Notes: generated by a model not told the origin, from the sequence alone. DNA of 64,000 bases from Sorangium cellulosum So0157-2 (GCF_000418325.1 NC_021658.1:5319501-5383500); one strand, 5' to 3'. Shown: positions 1 to 10,781, counted from the stretch's first letter. Translations and numbers: made by a program.

Positions 1-1498
1 CTACGAGTACCCGGCGCGCACCGCCGACGTGGGCGTGGCGGAGCGGCTCGCCAAGGTGCTGCTCGACGCGGTGCAGGCCGAGCGCGACGTCGTGCGCGGC
101 GAGACCGGCTCGCTCGCGCTGCTCCCGGGGCGGCGCTTCTCGGTGGAGGGCCACCCGTACGATCCGCTCAACCAGGAGTACCTCGTGGTCCGCTCGCGCA
201 TCGCCGGGAGCCGGCCGCGGAACTTCGAGCTCTCGGGCCGCGACGCCGCCCTGGAGGGCGCGCGCGACGTCCGGATGGCCTGCGAGTTCTGGGGCGTGCC
301 GACCGGGACCACGCGCTACCGGCCCCCGCGCCGCGCCCGCGAGCAGGTCATCCCGGGCGCGCAGACCGCGATCACGACCGGGCCCTCGGGGCAGGAGATC
401 CACACCGACGCGAGCGGGCAGGTGAAGGTGTCGTTCCACTGGGATCGCTCCGGCAAGAAGGACGACACGTCGAGCCGCTGGATCCGCACGAGCCAGGTGC
501 CGACCGGCGGCTCCATGCTGCTGCCGCGCGTCGGCTGGGAGGTCACGGTGCGCCACGTCGAGGGCGACGCGGATCGGCCCTTCGTGATGGGCCGCATGTA
601 CAACGCGCTCACGCCGCCGCCCTACGCGCTGCCGAAGGAGGCCGGGAAGAGCTCGCTCCAGACCGCGACGACGCCGGGCGGGGGCAGCAGCAACGAGCTC
701 CGGATGTCGGACACGAAGGGCGGCGAGGAGATGTTCATGAACGCCTCGAAGGACATGTCCACCGAGGTGAAGAACAACGCCACCGAGTCGATCGGCAACA
801 ACCACGCGAAGAAGATCGGCGCGGACCAGACGACCAACGTCACGAACAGCATGACGAGCAGCGTCGGGGCCAACCAGAAGATCTCGGTCGCGGGCAACCA
901 GGCGATGAAGGTCGAGACCTTCCACGTGGACGACATCGGCGGCGACCACTCGCTCTCGATCGGCGGCAACCGCGACATGAAGATCGGCGGGGATCACAAG
1001 CGCGACGTCGCCGGCGACAGCGCGCTCAACGTCTCGGGCAACCAGATCGATCTCGTGGTCGGGTCGGTCACCGACCAGACGCTGGCCGGCTTCGACCACG
1101 AGGTCGGCGCGGCGCTCGTGGAGCTCGCGCTGGGCCACCGCTCGGTGACGGTCCAGGGCGACCGGAGCGAGACGGCGACCGGCGCGAAGGTGATCGCGGT
1201 CAAGGCCGGGCGCGGCGTCCAGGTCGGCGGATCGATGAACGTGAAGGTCGGCGGCGCGATCGTCAACGTCGCCAACGGGGATCGCGTGGAGAGCTCGCTC
1301 GGCACCTACACCGAGCTCGCGGGCGGCGCGCAGCTCGTGAAGGCGAACAACGTCGTCTTCGAGGCGACCGGCGCGCTCACGCTGGTGATGGGCGCGTCGA
1401 TCGTGTCGCTGACGCCCGCGAGCGTCGCGATCCTCGGCGTGTCCGCGAAGCTCGACGGCGACGTCGCCGACACCGCGGCGCTCGTGATCGACAACTGA
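1..1498 (+). CDS. vgrG: VgrG (TssI) type VI secretion spike protein, 5'-truncated by window edge
   Basis: The frame is open from base 2 and stops at 1496-1498, so the N-terminal part lies outside the window. The visible 498 or so residues hold the end of the gp27-like region, then the gp5/OB-fold block with HTDASGQVKVSFHWDR and LLPRVGWEVTV, typical of VgrG. Then comes a long run of short NxxxxIGxN / VGGN-type repeats that form the gp5 needle beta-helix. VgrG trimerises into the tip of the T6SS needle and carries effectors out of the cell. A second vgrG follows after 16 bp and a small partner follows that, so the three look like one spike operon. No separate effector domain is seen at the C terminus, which ends in beta-repeat sequence. 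Family identity is firm; the effector, if any, is not visible. Confidence 0.93.
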   Translation, partial: YEYPARTADVGVAERLAKVLLDAVQAERDVVRGETGSLALLPGRRFSVEGHPYDPLNQEYLVVRSRIAGSRPRNFELSGRDAALEGARDVRMACEFWGVPTGTTRYRPPRRAREQVIPGAQTAITTGPSGQEIHTDASGQVKVSFHWDRSGKKDDTSSRWIRTSQVPTGGSMLLPRVGWEVTVRHVEGDADRPFVMGRMYNALTPPPYALPKEAGKSSLQTATTPGGGSSNELRMSDTKGGEEMFMNASKDMSTEVKNNATESIGNNHAKKIGADQTTNVTNSMTSSVGANQKISVAGNQAMKVETFHVDDIGGDHSLSIGGNRDMKIGGDHKRDVAGDSALNVSGNQIDLVVGSVTDQTLAGFDHEVGAALVELALGHRSVTVQGDRSETATGAKVIAVKAGRGVQVGGSMNVKVGGAIVNVANGDRVESSLGTYTELAGGAQLVKANNVVFEATGALTLVMGASIVSLTPASVAILGVSAKLDGDVADTAALVIDN

Positions 1499-1514
1499 GG
1501 AGCAGGAGGCGAAC

Positions 1515-4270
<2,756 letters not shown>

Positions 4271-4271
<1 letters not shown>

Positions 4272-4858
4272 TGGCGGCCTCGTTCGACGGGGATCCCGGG
4301 CGGTCCGGCGCGCCGGCCGCGGTGGAGGAGCTGGAGCCCGGGGGGGCGTCGGGGGCGCCGCGCGTGACCCTGGACGACGTGCTCGCCGAGCCGGCCGCGG
4401 AGGCCGCGGCGCCCGCGGAGGCCGCGGCGCCGCTCCCTGCGCTGGGGGCGCAGCCGCTCGGCGTCGCGATGCGGACCGCGCGCGTGGCCGCGGTCGCGGG
4501 GCGGCAGGCGCGGATCGTCGTGCGGGGCGCGGCGGGGGAGGTCGAGGCGCTGGTCGCGCCCGAGGTCGATCCCGACGTGATCGCCGACGCGCACGCCCGC
4601 GGCGACGCGGTGCTCGTCGAGCTGTGCGAGGGCGAGCTGCCGCTGATCGTCGGCGCGCTGACGACGCAGCGGCCGAAGGCGCTCCACCTCAAGGCGGCGA
4701 CCATCACCCTCGAGGGCGAGCAGGAGCTGCTCCTCCGCTCCGGCCGGGGCGCGGTCCGCATCCGCGAGGACGGCGACATCGAGGTGGTGGGCAGCCGGAT
4801 CAGCGCCGCGTCGCGGGGGCTGTTCCGGATCGTGGGGAGGCTGCTCCGGTTGAACTGA
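4271..4858 (+). CDS. DUF6484-like protein coupled to vgrG
   Basis: A protein of 195 residues whose ATG shares one base with the vgrG stop (TGATG), so translation is probably coupled. The N-terminal 60 residues are Ala/Pro/Glu-rich and look disordered. Residues 65-195 form a compact beta-rich domain: a GRQARIVVRG strand, an LVELCEGELPLIVGAL segment, and a C-terminal LEGEQELLLRSGRGAVRIR strand set. That last part resembles the repeating strands of VgrG needles and PAAR-associated proteins. The order and the segment ending in IVGAL match my memory of DUF6484 proteins found beside VgrG in proteobacterial T6SS loci. I infer a role in spike assembly or cargo loading, not an enzyme activity. No signal peptide or membrane segment is seen. 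Confidence 0.6.
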
Positions 4859-5302
4859 CGGGATTCGCCGGGGAGAGCTCGCGGCGGAGGGGGCGCCGTC
4901 GAGCGCGCGAGGGATTCCTAGCCACTTTGCCGGCGAGCTCCCCAGGCCCGGCGCGGCGGGCCAGCGGCCGCTCTGGGGCGCCGCCGCGATCTACCGTGAC
5001 ATATCACGAATGTTCCGTGACATGTCACGAGCCGAGCGGGCGCTCGACCGAGGGACTGGCGCACTGCGCGCGGTGAAAGCGCTCGATTCCGCTCCGTTTT
5101 GTCTCCTGATGGTGAACTAATCCAGTTTCATTGCTTCTGCGCAGCGAGGGACCAACGCGTCCCGATATGGCACGCGCGCTGCACCTTCATCGGGCTGGCA
5201 GCCAGCATGGCTTGCTCGATCGTGCCGGGGCTTGGAGGACGCGCGCTGGCCCCTGGACCTGCCGCCCCGACGGCGACGCGCCCACGATGCAGAGGAGCGA
5301 AC
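4859..5302. other. Intergenic region upstream of neprosin gene
   Basis: No gene is supported here. It separates the vgrG operon from the lipoprotein pair. It contains two tandem near-identical palindromes (listed separately) and a ribosome site (AGGAGCG) just before 5303. The bases after 5080 are less GC-rich than the vgrG genes. A longer reading of the next gene from a TTG at 5099 is possible but would put about 68 residues before a good lipoprotein signal, so it was not used. Confidence 0.6.
4994..5030. promoter_or_regulatory. Pair of tandem palindromic sites, probable operator
   Basis: Two copies of CCGTGACATRTCACGA lie at 4994-5009 and 5015-5030, spaced 21 bp centre to centre, that is two helical turns. 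The second core, GTGACATGTCAC, is a perfect palindrome; the first, GTGACATATCAC, differs by one base. This geometry suits two dimers of a regulator binding the same face of the DNA. The sites lie about 270-310 bp upstream of the neprosin ATG at 5303. The regulator is unknown and no promoter between the sites and the gene is convincing. Confidence 0.6.
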
Positions 5303-6616
5303 ATGAGAGCCGACTCCCGCGTATACCTACCATTGTTGATTGCATCTCTTCTGTCCGGATGCGCAGGGACTGATGATGACGGCTCCGCGCCGCCCGAAGG
5401 TATCGGCGTCGCGGAGCTCGAGGCATCGAGTCGTTTGCCGGAGCCTGCCGTGCGGCGGGTCGATCCGCCTCAGCTCACGCCGGAGCAGCAACGGCGGCAA
5501 GCAGAGGTGGATCAGCTCCTGGCCGAGCGATACCGCGGCTATAAGATCGTCGAGACGACCCAGGCCTACTCGGGCGACATCATCGACTGGGTGGATTCGG
5601 ACACGATCCCCGGCGCGCGCCTCGCGCCGCCGCCGCCGCCCTGGTCGGAGAAAGACCTCCGCCCTGCGTCCGGCGCCCAGCTCGCGCGCACCGAGCTCGA
5701 AGCTTATCCAGAGCTACGCGGACCGAAGGGGACGACGCCGATCCACAGGCCCGATTTCTCGGTGTACGTGATGGGTGAGACCGACGCCCAGTCACTTCAA
5801 GACTACATCGAAAACTATCAGGTGAGCGGGCAGCCGGCAGGTCAGAATCGGCTTTACGCCGGGCTCATCACGACCGCTGCAAACAAGGCGATCGCCGGCG
5901 TGATCAACCAGTTCCAGGGCGACGTAGAGACGGGAACTTTGACCCTGATTGAAGCGGCGACCCTATGCCGCGGGTGGAACGAGCCTACCACGCTGGAGAT
6001 GGTCGGCGCGGTGGTGTCTCGCGACAGGGCCAACTTTGGCAACTCGCAGACGCGCATTCAGGTCGAGTTCTTCACGCATGGCCCCACGACATTCGGCAAT
6101 AACGTGGGTGGATGGGACACCTTCGTCACCGGCTTCGTGCCCGCGGCGGGCCGCCCGTACGGCCCCAACTCCGTGGTGCTCGCGTCGACGCCGGGGCTGG
6201 CAACACAGCAGGAGAGTCGTTTCGATATCTCTCAAGACTCAAGCAGCAACTGGTGGGTCGCGCACAACGGGAACTGGCTCGGATACTATCCAGCCAGCCT
6301 GTTCAACCTGCTGAGTATCAGCGCATGTGAAGCGGCTTGGTACGGTGAAGTCTATGATCCAACGCCTACCGATTGGACGTGGACCGACATGGGGAGCGGA
6401 CAATTCGATACCGCTGGATACGCGTTTGCCTCCTATGTGAGAAATCCCACGTACCTAGACTTGCTTGGAGTCGGCTGGTATCCGGGCGTGCACTTTGCCA
6501 TGGGACCCGTCGACGCTGCATGTTACACCCGCAGTGCATTGACGACGGGCGCTACCCCGTGGGATCGCTTCTTCTATCTTGGAGGTCCTGGTGGTAATGC
6601 TGTGGGGTGCAACTAG
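5303..6616 (+). CDS. Neprosin-family peptidase, lipoprotein
   Basis: Start at ATG 5303 (ribosome site AGAGGAGCG) gives 437 residues with a lipoprotein signal ending LLSGC, so it should be anchored in the envelope or exported. Residues 40-120 are a linker/propeptide-like segment. The rest carries neprosin (DUF239) hallmarks: an IQVEFF strand, the segment NWWVAHNGNWLGYYPASLF, then WYGEV and DMGSGQF. Neprosin is a glutamic peptidase first known from pitcher-plant fluid that cleaves after proline. Candidate catalytic glutamates here are E255 (in QVEFF) and E349 (in WYGEV), a spacing close to that of the plant enzyme. The gene is visibly less GC-rich than its neighbours, which fits acquisition by transfer. 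A Cys-rich lipoprotein gene follows 5 bp downstream. Family call is strong; substrate is unknown. Confidence 0.85.
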   Translation: MRADSRVYLPLLIASLLSGCAGTDDDGSAPPEGIGVAELEASSRLPEPAVRRVDPPQLTPEQQRRQAEVDQLLAERYRGYKIVETTQAYSGDIIDWVDSDTIPGARLAPPPPPWSEKDLRPASGAQLARTELEAYPELRGPKGTTPIHRPDFSVYVMGETDAQSLQDYIENYQVSGQPAGQNRLYAGLITTAANKAIAGVINQFQGDVETGTLTLIEAATLCRGWNEPTTLEMVGAVVSRDRANFGNSQTRIQVEFFTHGPTTFGNNVGGWDTFVTGFVPAAGRPYGPNSVVLASTPGLATQQESRFDISQDSSSNWWVAHNGNWLGYYPASLFNLLSISACEAAWYGEVYDPTPTDWTWTDMGSGQFDTAGYAFASYVRNPTYLDLLGVGWYPGVHFAMGPVDAACYTRSALTTGATPWDRFFYLGGPGGNAVGCN

Positions 6617-6621
6617 CTGCG

Positions 6622-7218
6622 ATGGATAAGGCTCCGCGCGCGCGACACCGATGCCCGTTGTTCTGGCACGCTTCCTGCTTGGTCTTCGCGGGCTTGACCG
6701 CGTGTGCGGCGGCGCAAGAGAAGCCTGAGCGCCCCGCCGGGCATCCGGTGGGGCGCGCAGACCCGCCCCTGGCGGCCTCCGCGGGGGCCGCGTCGCCCGG
6801 CCCTCCGCCGCCCGGGGCTCCGCCCGCCGCGCCCGCGGCGGCGGTCGTCGAAGAGGAGCCCCGGCGGCCGCCTCAGGACGTGCCGGAGCGAGCTTGTACG
6901 AAGGACGGCGACTGCGGTGACGGTTTTTGCGATCGGGGTCGCTGCGCCGCGACGTCGGCGTCGAGGCCGGTGTACGGGCGGACGTGCGAGCCGCTCCCCA
7001 CGCTCAACCCGTGCGGGGCGTATCTCTGCTTGGAGGGCCGTTGCAGGTCGTGCGTATCTGACGCCGAGTGCACGAAGGCGATGGGCGCTCCCACGTGCGA
7101 CCGCTTCGGAGCCTCGGAAGGGTTCCCGGGCCGCAGCTGCGGCCGGCATGTCCAGGGTCCACCTCCCGACCCGAACCGCAAGCCGCCCGAGCTGGTTCCG
7201 GCGCCCCCGACGCCGTGA
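6622..7218 (+). CDS. Cys-rich lipoprotein of unknown function
   Basis: ATG 6622 lies 5 bp after the neprosin stop, so the two are probably co-transcribed. The 198-residue product has a basic start and a hydrophobic stretch ending LTAC, a lipobox. A Pro/Ala-rich linker (about 40-90) follows. The C-terminal half has evenly spaced cysteines: CTKDGDCGDGFCDRGRC, then CGAYLCLEGRC and CVSDAEC. Such disulphide-rich knots are common in myxobacterial secreted proteins and resemble the Dickkopf/EGF-like cysteine pattern, but no enzymatic motif is seen. The tail is Pro-rich. A longer start at GTG 6607 would precede the signal peptide by five residues and is less likely. Role unknown; it may accompany the peptidase at the cell surface. 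Confidence 0.75.
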   Translation: MDKAPRARHRCPLFWHASCLVFAGLTACAAAQEKPERPAGHPVGRADPPLAASAGAASPGPPPPGAPPAAPAAAVVEEEPRRPPQDVPERACTKDGDCGDGFCDRGRCAATSASRPVYGRTCEPLPTLNPCGAYLCLEGRCRSCVSDAECTKAMGAPTCDRFGASEGFPGRSCGRHVQGPPPDPNRKPPELVPAPPTP

Positions 7219-7219
7219 G

Positions 7220-7508
7220 CCGCCTTGTCGAAGGGGGGACTACGGTCTCCCGTCTCGTTGGCGTTCATGCTCTCCCGCGCCTTACGGCCCGTCTTCACCG
7301 TGCTCGCGAAGAGCTCGACGGCTTGCGCCGCCTCCAGGCCGGCGGAACGCACGATCTCGCGATAACGATCGAGGGTGACGAGCGAGATCCTCTGCAGCTC
7401 AGCGACGAGGAACGCCCATCTCTCGTCGCGCACCGGAGCGAGCGCGATCTGCCTCGCGAGCGAAGAGAAGCTTGAACGCAAAGAGGCCGAGCGAAGACGC
7501 AGAATGCA
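7220..7508 (-). pseudogene. Possible remnant of a small helical (phasin-like?) gene
   Basis: On the minus strand this stretch reads as convincing helical protein with good codon bias: VRDERWAFLVAELQR, then LDRYREIVRSAGLEAAQAVE and LFASTVKTGRKARES. It has no clear start; the only upstream ATG (about 7508) lies in the CTTTGCG-type repeat. It has no stop before running into the Cys-rich gene on the other strand. It looks like the tail of a lost gene next to the insertion element. The amphipathic pattern is phasin-like, but that is only an impression. Confidence 0.3.
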
Positions 7509-7549
7509 TAACATTTGTTCTTCTTGCGCCTTTGCGCCTTTGCGTTGAG
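7474..7549. repeat. Inverted pair of CTTTGCG-type dispersed repeats
   Basis: AACGCAAAGAGGCCG at about 7475 and GCGCCTTTGCGCCTTTGCG at about 7526 are imperfect inverted copies separated by an AT-richer spacer, and could fold into a hairpin of about 25 bp. The same word family recurs at 37,727-37,757 and 43,262-43,293 in this window, always outside genes. Confidence 0.6.
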
Positions 7550-7593
7550 CTCTCTCTCGGGATCCCTGGTCGTACTCCTGATGGGTGGAACTA

Positions 7594-7628
7594 GTACTGC
7601 GTCGCCTAAGTTCGTCCCTGGTTCTGCG
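7594..7628 (+). repeat. Left terminal inverted repeat of IS630-family element
   Basis: Begins GTACTGCGTCGCCTAAG and matches the reverse complement of 9213-9247 with three mismatches in 35 positions. The adjacent TA at 7592-7593 is one copy of the target duplication. Confidence 0.88.
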
Positions 7629-7775
7629 CGCCTGAAGGTGCCGAGCGAGGAGAGCGAGGTGCGGAGCGCGAGGCACCTCCGCGTGCATTACGTCCAGCAG
7701 CGCCGTTTTTCTCATCGCTGTGCCCTCCTCGGTCTTTTCGAATTTCGTTGATCGGGGCCAGTCGCACCGGGCCGG

Positions 7776-8873
7776 ATGCCCGGACCGCAAGCTACGCCCG
7801 TCAAGTTGCCGCCGAAGGTACGCAAGCGCCTGGCTCGCTACGCGCGCTCCTCGAAGCTTCCGCACCGCATCGTCATGCGGGCGAAGATCGCGCTGCTTGC
7901 CGAGCAGGGGCTGTCCAACGCCGCGATCGCCGAACAGGTAGGCTGTGACGTCAAGACGGTGCGCAAGTGGCGCGACCGCATGGCTGCACTCGAGGACCCG
8001 CTCGCACTGGAAGACGACTACCGCAAGGGCCGGCCGGCGCGCATCTCCCTTGAGGTGCATCACGAGCTCATCAAGCTCGCCTGCCAGCGACCCACCGACG
8101 ACAAGTCGCCGTTCGAGCAGGTCTGGACCCTCAAAACGCTGGCCGAGGCGCTCGCCGGGTCGACCGGCGTGCGGATGAGCCGGACCGAGGTCTGGAGGAT
8201 TCTCGAGGGCGCCAGCTTGAAGCCCCATCGCGTCCGGCTCTGGTTGCACAGCCCGGACCCAGACTTCCGACCCAAGGTGGCGAAGATCTGCAGCCTGTAC
8301 GTGCAGCCGCCCGAGGGAGCGACGGTGCTGTGCATCGACGAGAAGCCAGGGATGCAGGCGCGGGAGCAACGCTTCGCTCCGCGAGCGTGCGGTCCAGGTC
8401 GCCCCGGCCGTAAGGAGTTCGAGTATCGCCGCCGCGGCACCCGCACCCTGATCGCGAGCTTCAACATCCGCACGGGCGAGGTCCTCGCCGCGTGCGGCCC
8501 CACGCGCAAGGCCCACGATCTGCTCGCGTTCATGGAGCGGGTGGCCGAGCACTACCCAACGGGACCGGTCTACATCGTCTGGGACAACCTCAACATCCAC
8601 AGCGGTCCACGGTGGGCCGAGTTCAACGCGCGCCACGGTGGGCGCTTTCACTTCGTACACACTCCGCTGCATGCCTCCTGGGTCAATCAGGTCGAGGTGT
8701 GGTTCAGCATCCTGACGCGGCGCGTGCTCAGGCATGCCGCGTTCCGCTCGGTGCACGAGCTGACCGCTCGCGTTCTTGCCTTCGTGGAGCACTGGAACCG
8801 GGTCGAGGCGCGCCCCTTCCGCTGGACCTTCCGCGGCCGGTTTCGCCGCACCTTGCATCCTCGCGCGGCCTGA
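7776..8873 (+). CDS. IS630-family transposase
   Basis: The protein has 365 residues and is complete. Residues 15-70 form the helix-turn-helix DNA-binding part (GLSNAAIAEQVGCDVKTVRKW). The DDE catalytic core follows, with D188 in CIDEKPGMQ, D270 in VWDNLNIH and E307 in NQVEVWF, so the last two are 36 residues apart, as in IS630/Tc1-mariner enzymes. It cuts and pastes the element into TA within CTAG. All catalytic residues are present and no frameshift is seen, so the copy may be active. ATG 7776 follows a 180-bp leader inside the element. The passenger gene starts 18 bp after the stop. Confidence 0.94.
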   Translation: MPGPQATPVKLPPKVRKRLARYARSSKLPHRIVMRAKIALLAEQGLSNAAIAEQVGCDVKTVRKWRDRMAALEDPLALEDDYRKGRPARISLEVHHELIKLACQRPTDDKSPFEQVWTLKTLAEALAGSTGVRMSRTEVWRILEGASLKPHRVRLWLHSPDPDFRPKVAKICSLYVQPPEGATVLCIDEKPGMQAREQRFAPRACGPGRPGRKEFEYRRRGTRTLIASFNIRTGEVLAACGPTRKAHDLLAFMERVAEHYPTGPVYIVWDNLNIHSGPRWAEFNARHGGRFHFVHTPLHASWVNQVEVWFSILTRRVLRHAAFRSVHELTARVLAFVEHWNRVEARPFRWTFRGRFRRTLHPRAA

Positions 8874-8891
8874 GCTGACGCTCGGCCCGTC

Positions 8892-9188
8892 ATGGCCAAG
8901 CTCCACGCCGACCCGGTACACGCCGAAGCCGTCGCCTCGCGGCTGTCAGCACGCGGATTCCCCCACCTGCGCGCTCGCAAGCGCGGCGAGCTGGTCGTCA
9001 TCGAGTCCGGCCCCGACGACGACCCCATCCCGCATGCGCGCCTGCGGCGCGACACCGTCCAGCTCTGGAGGCTTGAGATTGCCACACATACCGGGCGCTG
9101 GGAGCCGACGGGCATCCGCGCGCCCCTCAAGGACATCCTCGACGTCCTGGTGCACGACTTCCCCTGGGTGCTGACGCCTGTCGTCTGA
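8892..9188 (+). CDS. Passenger protein of the IS630 element, function unknown
   Basis: A 98-residue protein encoded wholly inside the element, 18 bp after the transposase. It has no Cys cluster, signal or membrane segment. Residues 15-98 look like a compact alpha/beta fold with a RARKRGELVVIESG strand, PHARLRRDTVQLWRLE, and a C-terminal WEPTGIRAPLKDILDVLV helix ending near FPWVL. I believe similar small proteins occur elsewhere as free-standing genes, but I cannot name a family. Being within the terminal repeats, it moves with the element. It might help transposition or be a cargo gene. Confidence 0.72.
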   Translation: MAKLHADPVHAEAVASRLSARGFPHLRARKRGELVVIESGPDDDPIPHARLRRDTVQLWRLEIATHTGRWEPTGIRAPLKDILDVLVHDFPWVLTPVV

Positions 9189-9212
9189 TCGGGAAGGCTT
9201 GGCAAGACCTCT

Positions 9213-9247
9213 CGCGGAACCAGGTACGAACTTAGGCGACGCGGTAC
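9213..9247 (-). repeat. Right terminal inverted repeat of IS630-family element
   Basis: The reverse complement begins GTACCGCGTCGCCTAAG and pairs with the left end. The next two bases, TA at 9248-9249, complete the target duplication. The last base of the element, C9247, forms the stop codon of the minus-strand gene that begins to its right. Confidence 0.88.
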
Positions 9248-10701
9248 TAGCGCTGCGCGCTCTGCTCGATGAGCGCCTGCCACCGCGCCTTGAGCGCCGG
9301 ATTGGACTGGAAGCGCTCGTGCCACATCGCGTGGAGCGCGGCCCAGCCCTGCGGGCTGAGCCCAACACGGCTCTGGATCTGCTGCTCGTGTCCCGGGCGC
9401 TCTCGCAGGTCGGCGCAGATGTGCGCGTACTCTCCGAGGGTGATCCGCTCCACGCGCCGCATCTCTTGCTCGTCGACCTCGGCCTGCGCCCGCGCGGCGG
9501 GCGGGGAGGTCGACGCGCTCGCGGGCGTTCCGGAGGCGGAGCTCGGCTGCTGGAAGGGCAGGGCCCAGCTCCCCGACGAGCGCTGAGGCGGCAGCGGCGC
9601 GGTCTCGTCACGGACGGGCTGCGCAGGGGCGGAGCGCGTGAAGGGAAGCGCGCTGTCGGCCGGAGGCGAGGAGGCAGGGCGCGCGAAGGGCAGGGCCTTG
9701 TCGGCCGGGGGCGGAGGGGCAGGGCGAGAGAAGGGCAGGGCGTTGTCGGCCGGGGGTGAAGGCGCGGAGCGCGAGAAGGGCAGGGCGTTGTCGGCCGGGG
9801 GTGAAGGCGCGGATCGCGAGAAGGGCAGGGGGGCCTTGTCGGTCGGAGCGATAGGGCCCGTCCGCGCGAAGGGCAGGGCGTTGTCGGCTGGAGGCGGAGG
9901 GCTGGGGCGCGAGAAGGGCAGGGCCTTGTCGGTCGGAGCGACAGGGGCCGAGCGAGCGAAGGGCAAGGCCTTGTCGGCCGACAGCGGGCTGACCGCCCCG
10001 ATGCGCGTGGCATTCAGGCTCGCTTCGGCCGGGGTCGCGGCGCTATCGGCCGGAGGTGCGCTCGAAGCGTCCCGACGGAAGGGCAGCGCCTCGCGCGGCG
10101 CGACCGCCTGCATGCCGAAGAGCGTCACGCCGCCCCTCGGCGCCGTCGGCGGCGGCTCCGAGCTCGCCGCGGGGGTGACCGCAGGCACCGGCGGCGGCAC
10201 GGGCGGCGGGGGCGGCGACGGCACGGCCGACGCGAGCGCCGGCGCCTCCGCGCGGCCAGGCACCGGCGGCGCGCCGGCGCCCATCCTGGCCCACGGCGAG
10301 CGCGCAGCCGCCTCGCCGCCCGCGCCCGCGCCCGCGGCGGACGTCGGCGCCGCCCCGTCCCGGGGCGCGCTCCGCAGCGGGGAGAGGTGCGCCGCAGGCG
10401 CCACCGGCACCGGCCCCTCCAGCTTCCGGCGCGCCTCCCGCGCCTTCGCCTCGGCGCGGCCCCTCTGCTCCGCGACGAGCTCCAGGTAGCGCTGGCTCGA
10501 TCGCAGCTGCCCCCGGGCGGCCTGCGCGGCGAGCCGCGACATCCAGCGCTCCCGCGCCGCCTCCCACGCCTCGACCGAGAGCCCCGCCCCGGCGAGCACC
10601 TCGTCCCGCGGCAAGGCCGCCTCGAGCGCCCCGGCGATGGCGGCGAGCTCCTCGAGCGTGATCGATCGAACCGTCCCCTCGCGCCCCTCGCTCTCCACCA
10701 T
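9247..10701 (-). CDS. Repeat-rich protein with two helical modules, probable T6SS accessory
   Basis: The protein has 484 residues. A helical module near the N terminus (ITLEELAAIAGALEAALP ... GLSVEAWEAARERW) and another at the C terminus (ITLGEYAHICADLRE ... GLSPQGWAALHAMW) share one pattern. Between them is a long low-complexity region with eight or more tandem 15-residue units of the form ADKALPFxRxxPxPP. The same helical module appears twice in the next gene upstream (10782-11216), so the two proteins are related. Location near vgrG and the HEAT-like gene suggests T6SS association, an inference from context only. The stop codon TAG overlaps the IS630 end by one base and was CTAG-derived before insertion, so the protein is unchanged by it. 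No signal peptide. Confidence 0.7.
   Translation of the reverse strand: MVESEGREGTVRSITLEELAAIAGALEAALPRDEVLAGAGLSVEAWEAARERWMSRLAAQAARGQLRSSQRYLELVAEQRGRAEAKAREARRKLEGPVPVAPAAHLSPLRSAPRDGAAPTSAAGAGAGGEAAARSPWARMGAGAPPVPGRAEAPALASAVPSPPPPPVPPPVPAVTPAASSEPPPTAPRGGVTLFGMQAVAPREALPFRRDASSAPPADSAATPAEASLNATRIGAVSPLSADKALPFARSAPVAPTDKALPFSRPSPPPPADNALPFARTGPIAPTDKAPLPFSRSAPSPPADNALPFSRSAPSPPADNALPFSRPAPPPPADKALPFARPASSPPADSALPFTRSAPAQPVRDETAPLPPQRSSGSWALPFQQPSSASGTPASASTSPPAARAQAEVDEQEMRRVERITLGEYAHICADLRERPGHEQQIQSRVGLSPQGWAALHAMWHERFQSNPALKARWQALIEQSAQR
9630..9985 (-). repeat. Tandem 45-bp repeats encoding ALPF units
   Basis: About eight in-frame copies of a 45-bp unit code for (A/T)D(K/N)ALPF(A/S)R followed by Ser/Ala/Pro. 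Neighbouring units are nearly identical at DNA level, notably around 9730-9830, showing recent duplication. One unit carries an extra Pro. Copy number is expected to vary between strains. Confidence 0.85.
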
Positions 10702-10781
10702 GCCTCCCCGAGCCTACGCCGCTTCGCCGCTCAGCGATGCGCCGGCCGCCGCGGCCGATCTCGCCCCGCGGCCATCCGCCG

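Larger units (their letters stand above)
7594..9247 (+). mobile_element. IS630-family insertion sequence, 1,654 bp, with passenger gene
   Basis: Ends are defined by imperfect inverted repeats of about 35 bp (7594-7628 and 9213-9247, three mismatches) starting GTACYGCGTCGCCTAAG. The element is flanked by a TA duplication at 7592-7593 and 9248-9249. Removing it restores CTAG, the preferred IS630 target. It carries the transposase gene and a 98-residue passenger gene. It is longer than usual for the family (about 1.1-1.2 kb) because of the passenger and 180 bp of leader. It interrupts no coding sequence: the right end supplies one base of the stop codon of the next gene. Confidence 0.9.

Noticed and set aside
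5057..5071. Possible sigma-54 promoter (TGGC ... GC)
   Set aside because: Only TGGC and the final GC agree with the consensus; expected by chance at this GC content.
5099..5302. N-terminal extension of the neprosin gene from TTG
   Set aside because: It would bury a good lipoprotein signal at residue 69, and a ribosome site precedes ATG 5303.
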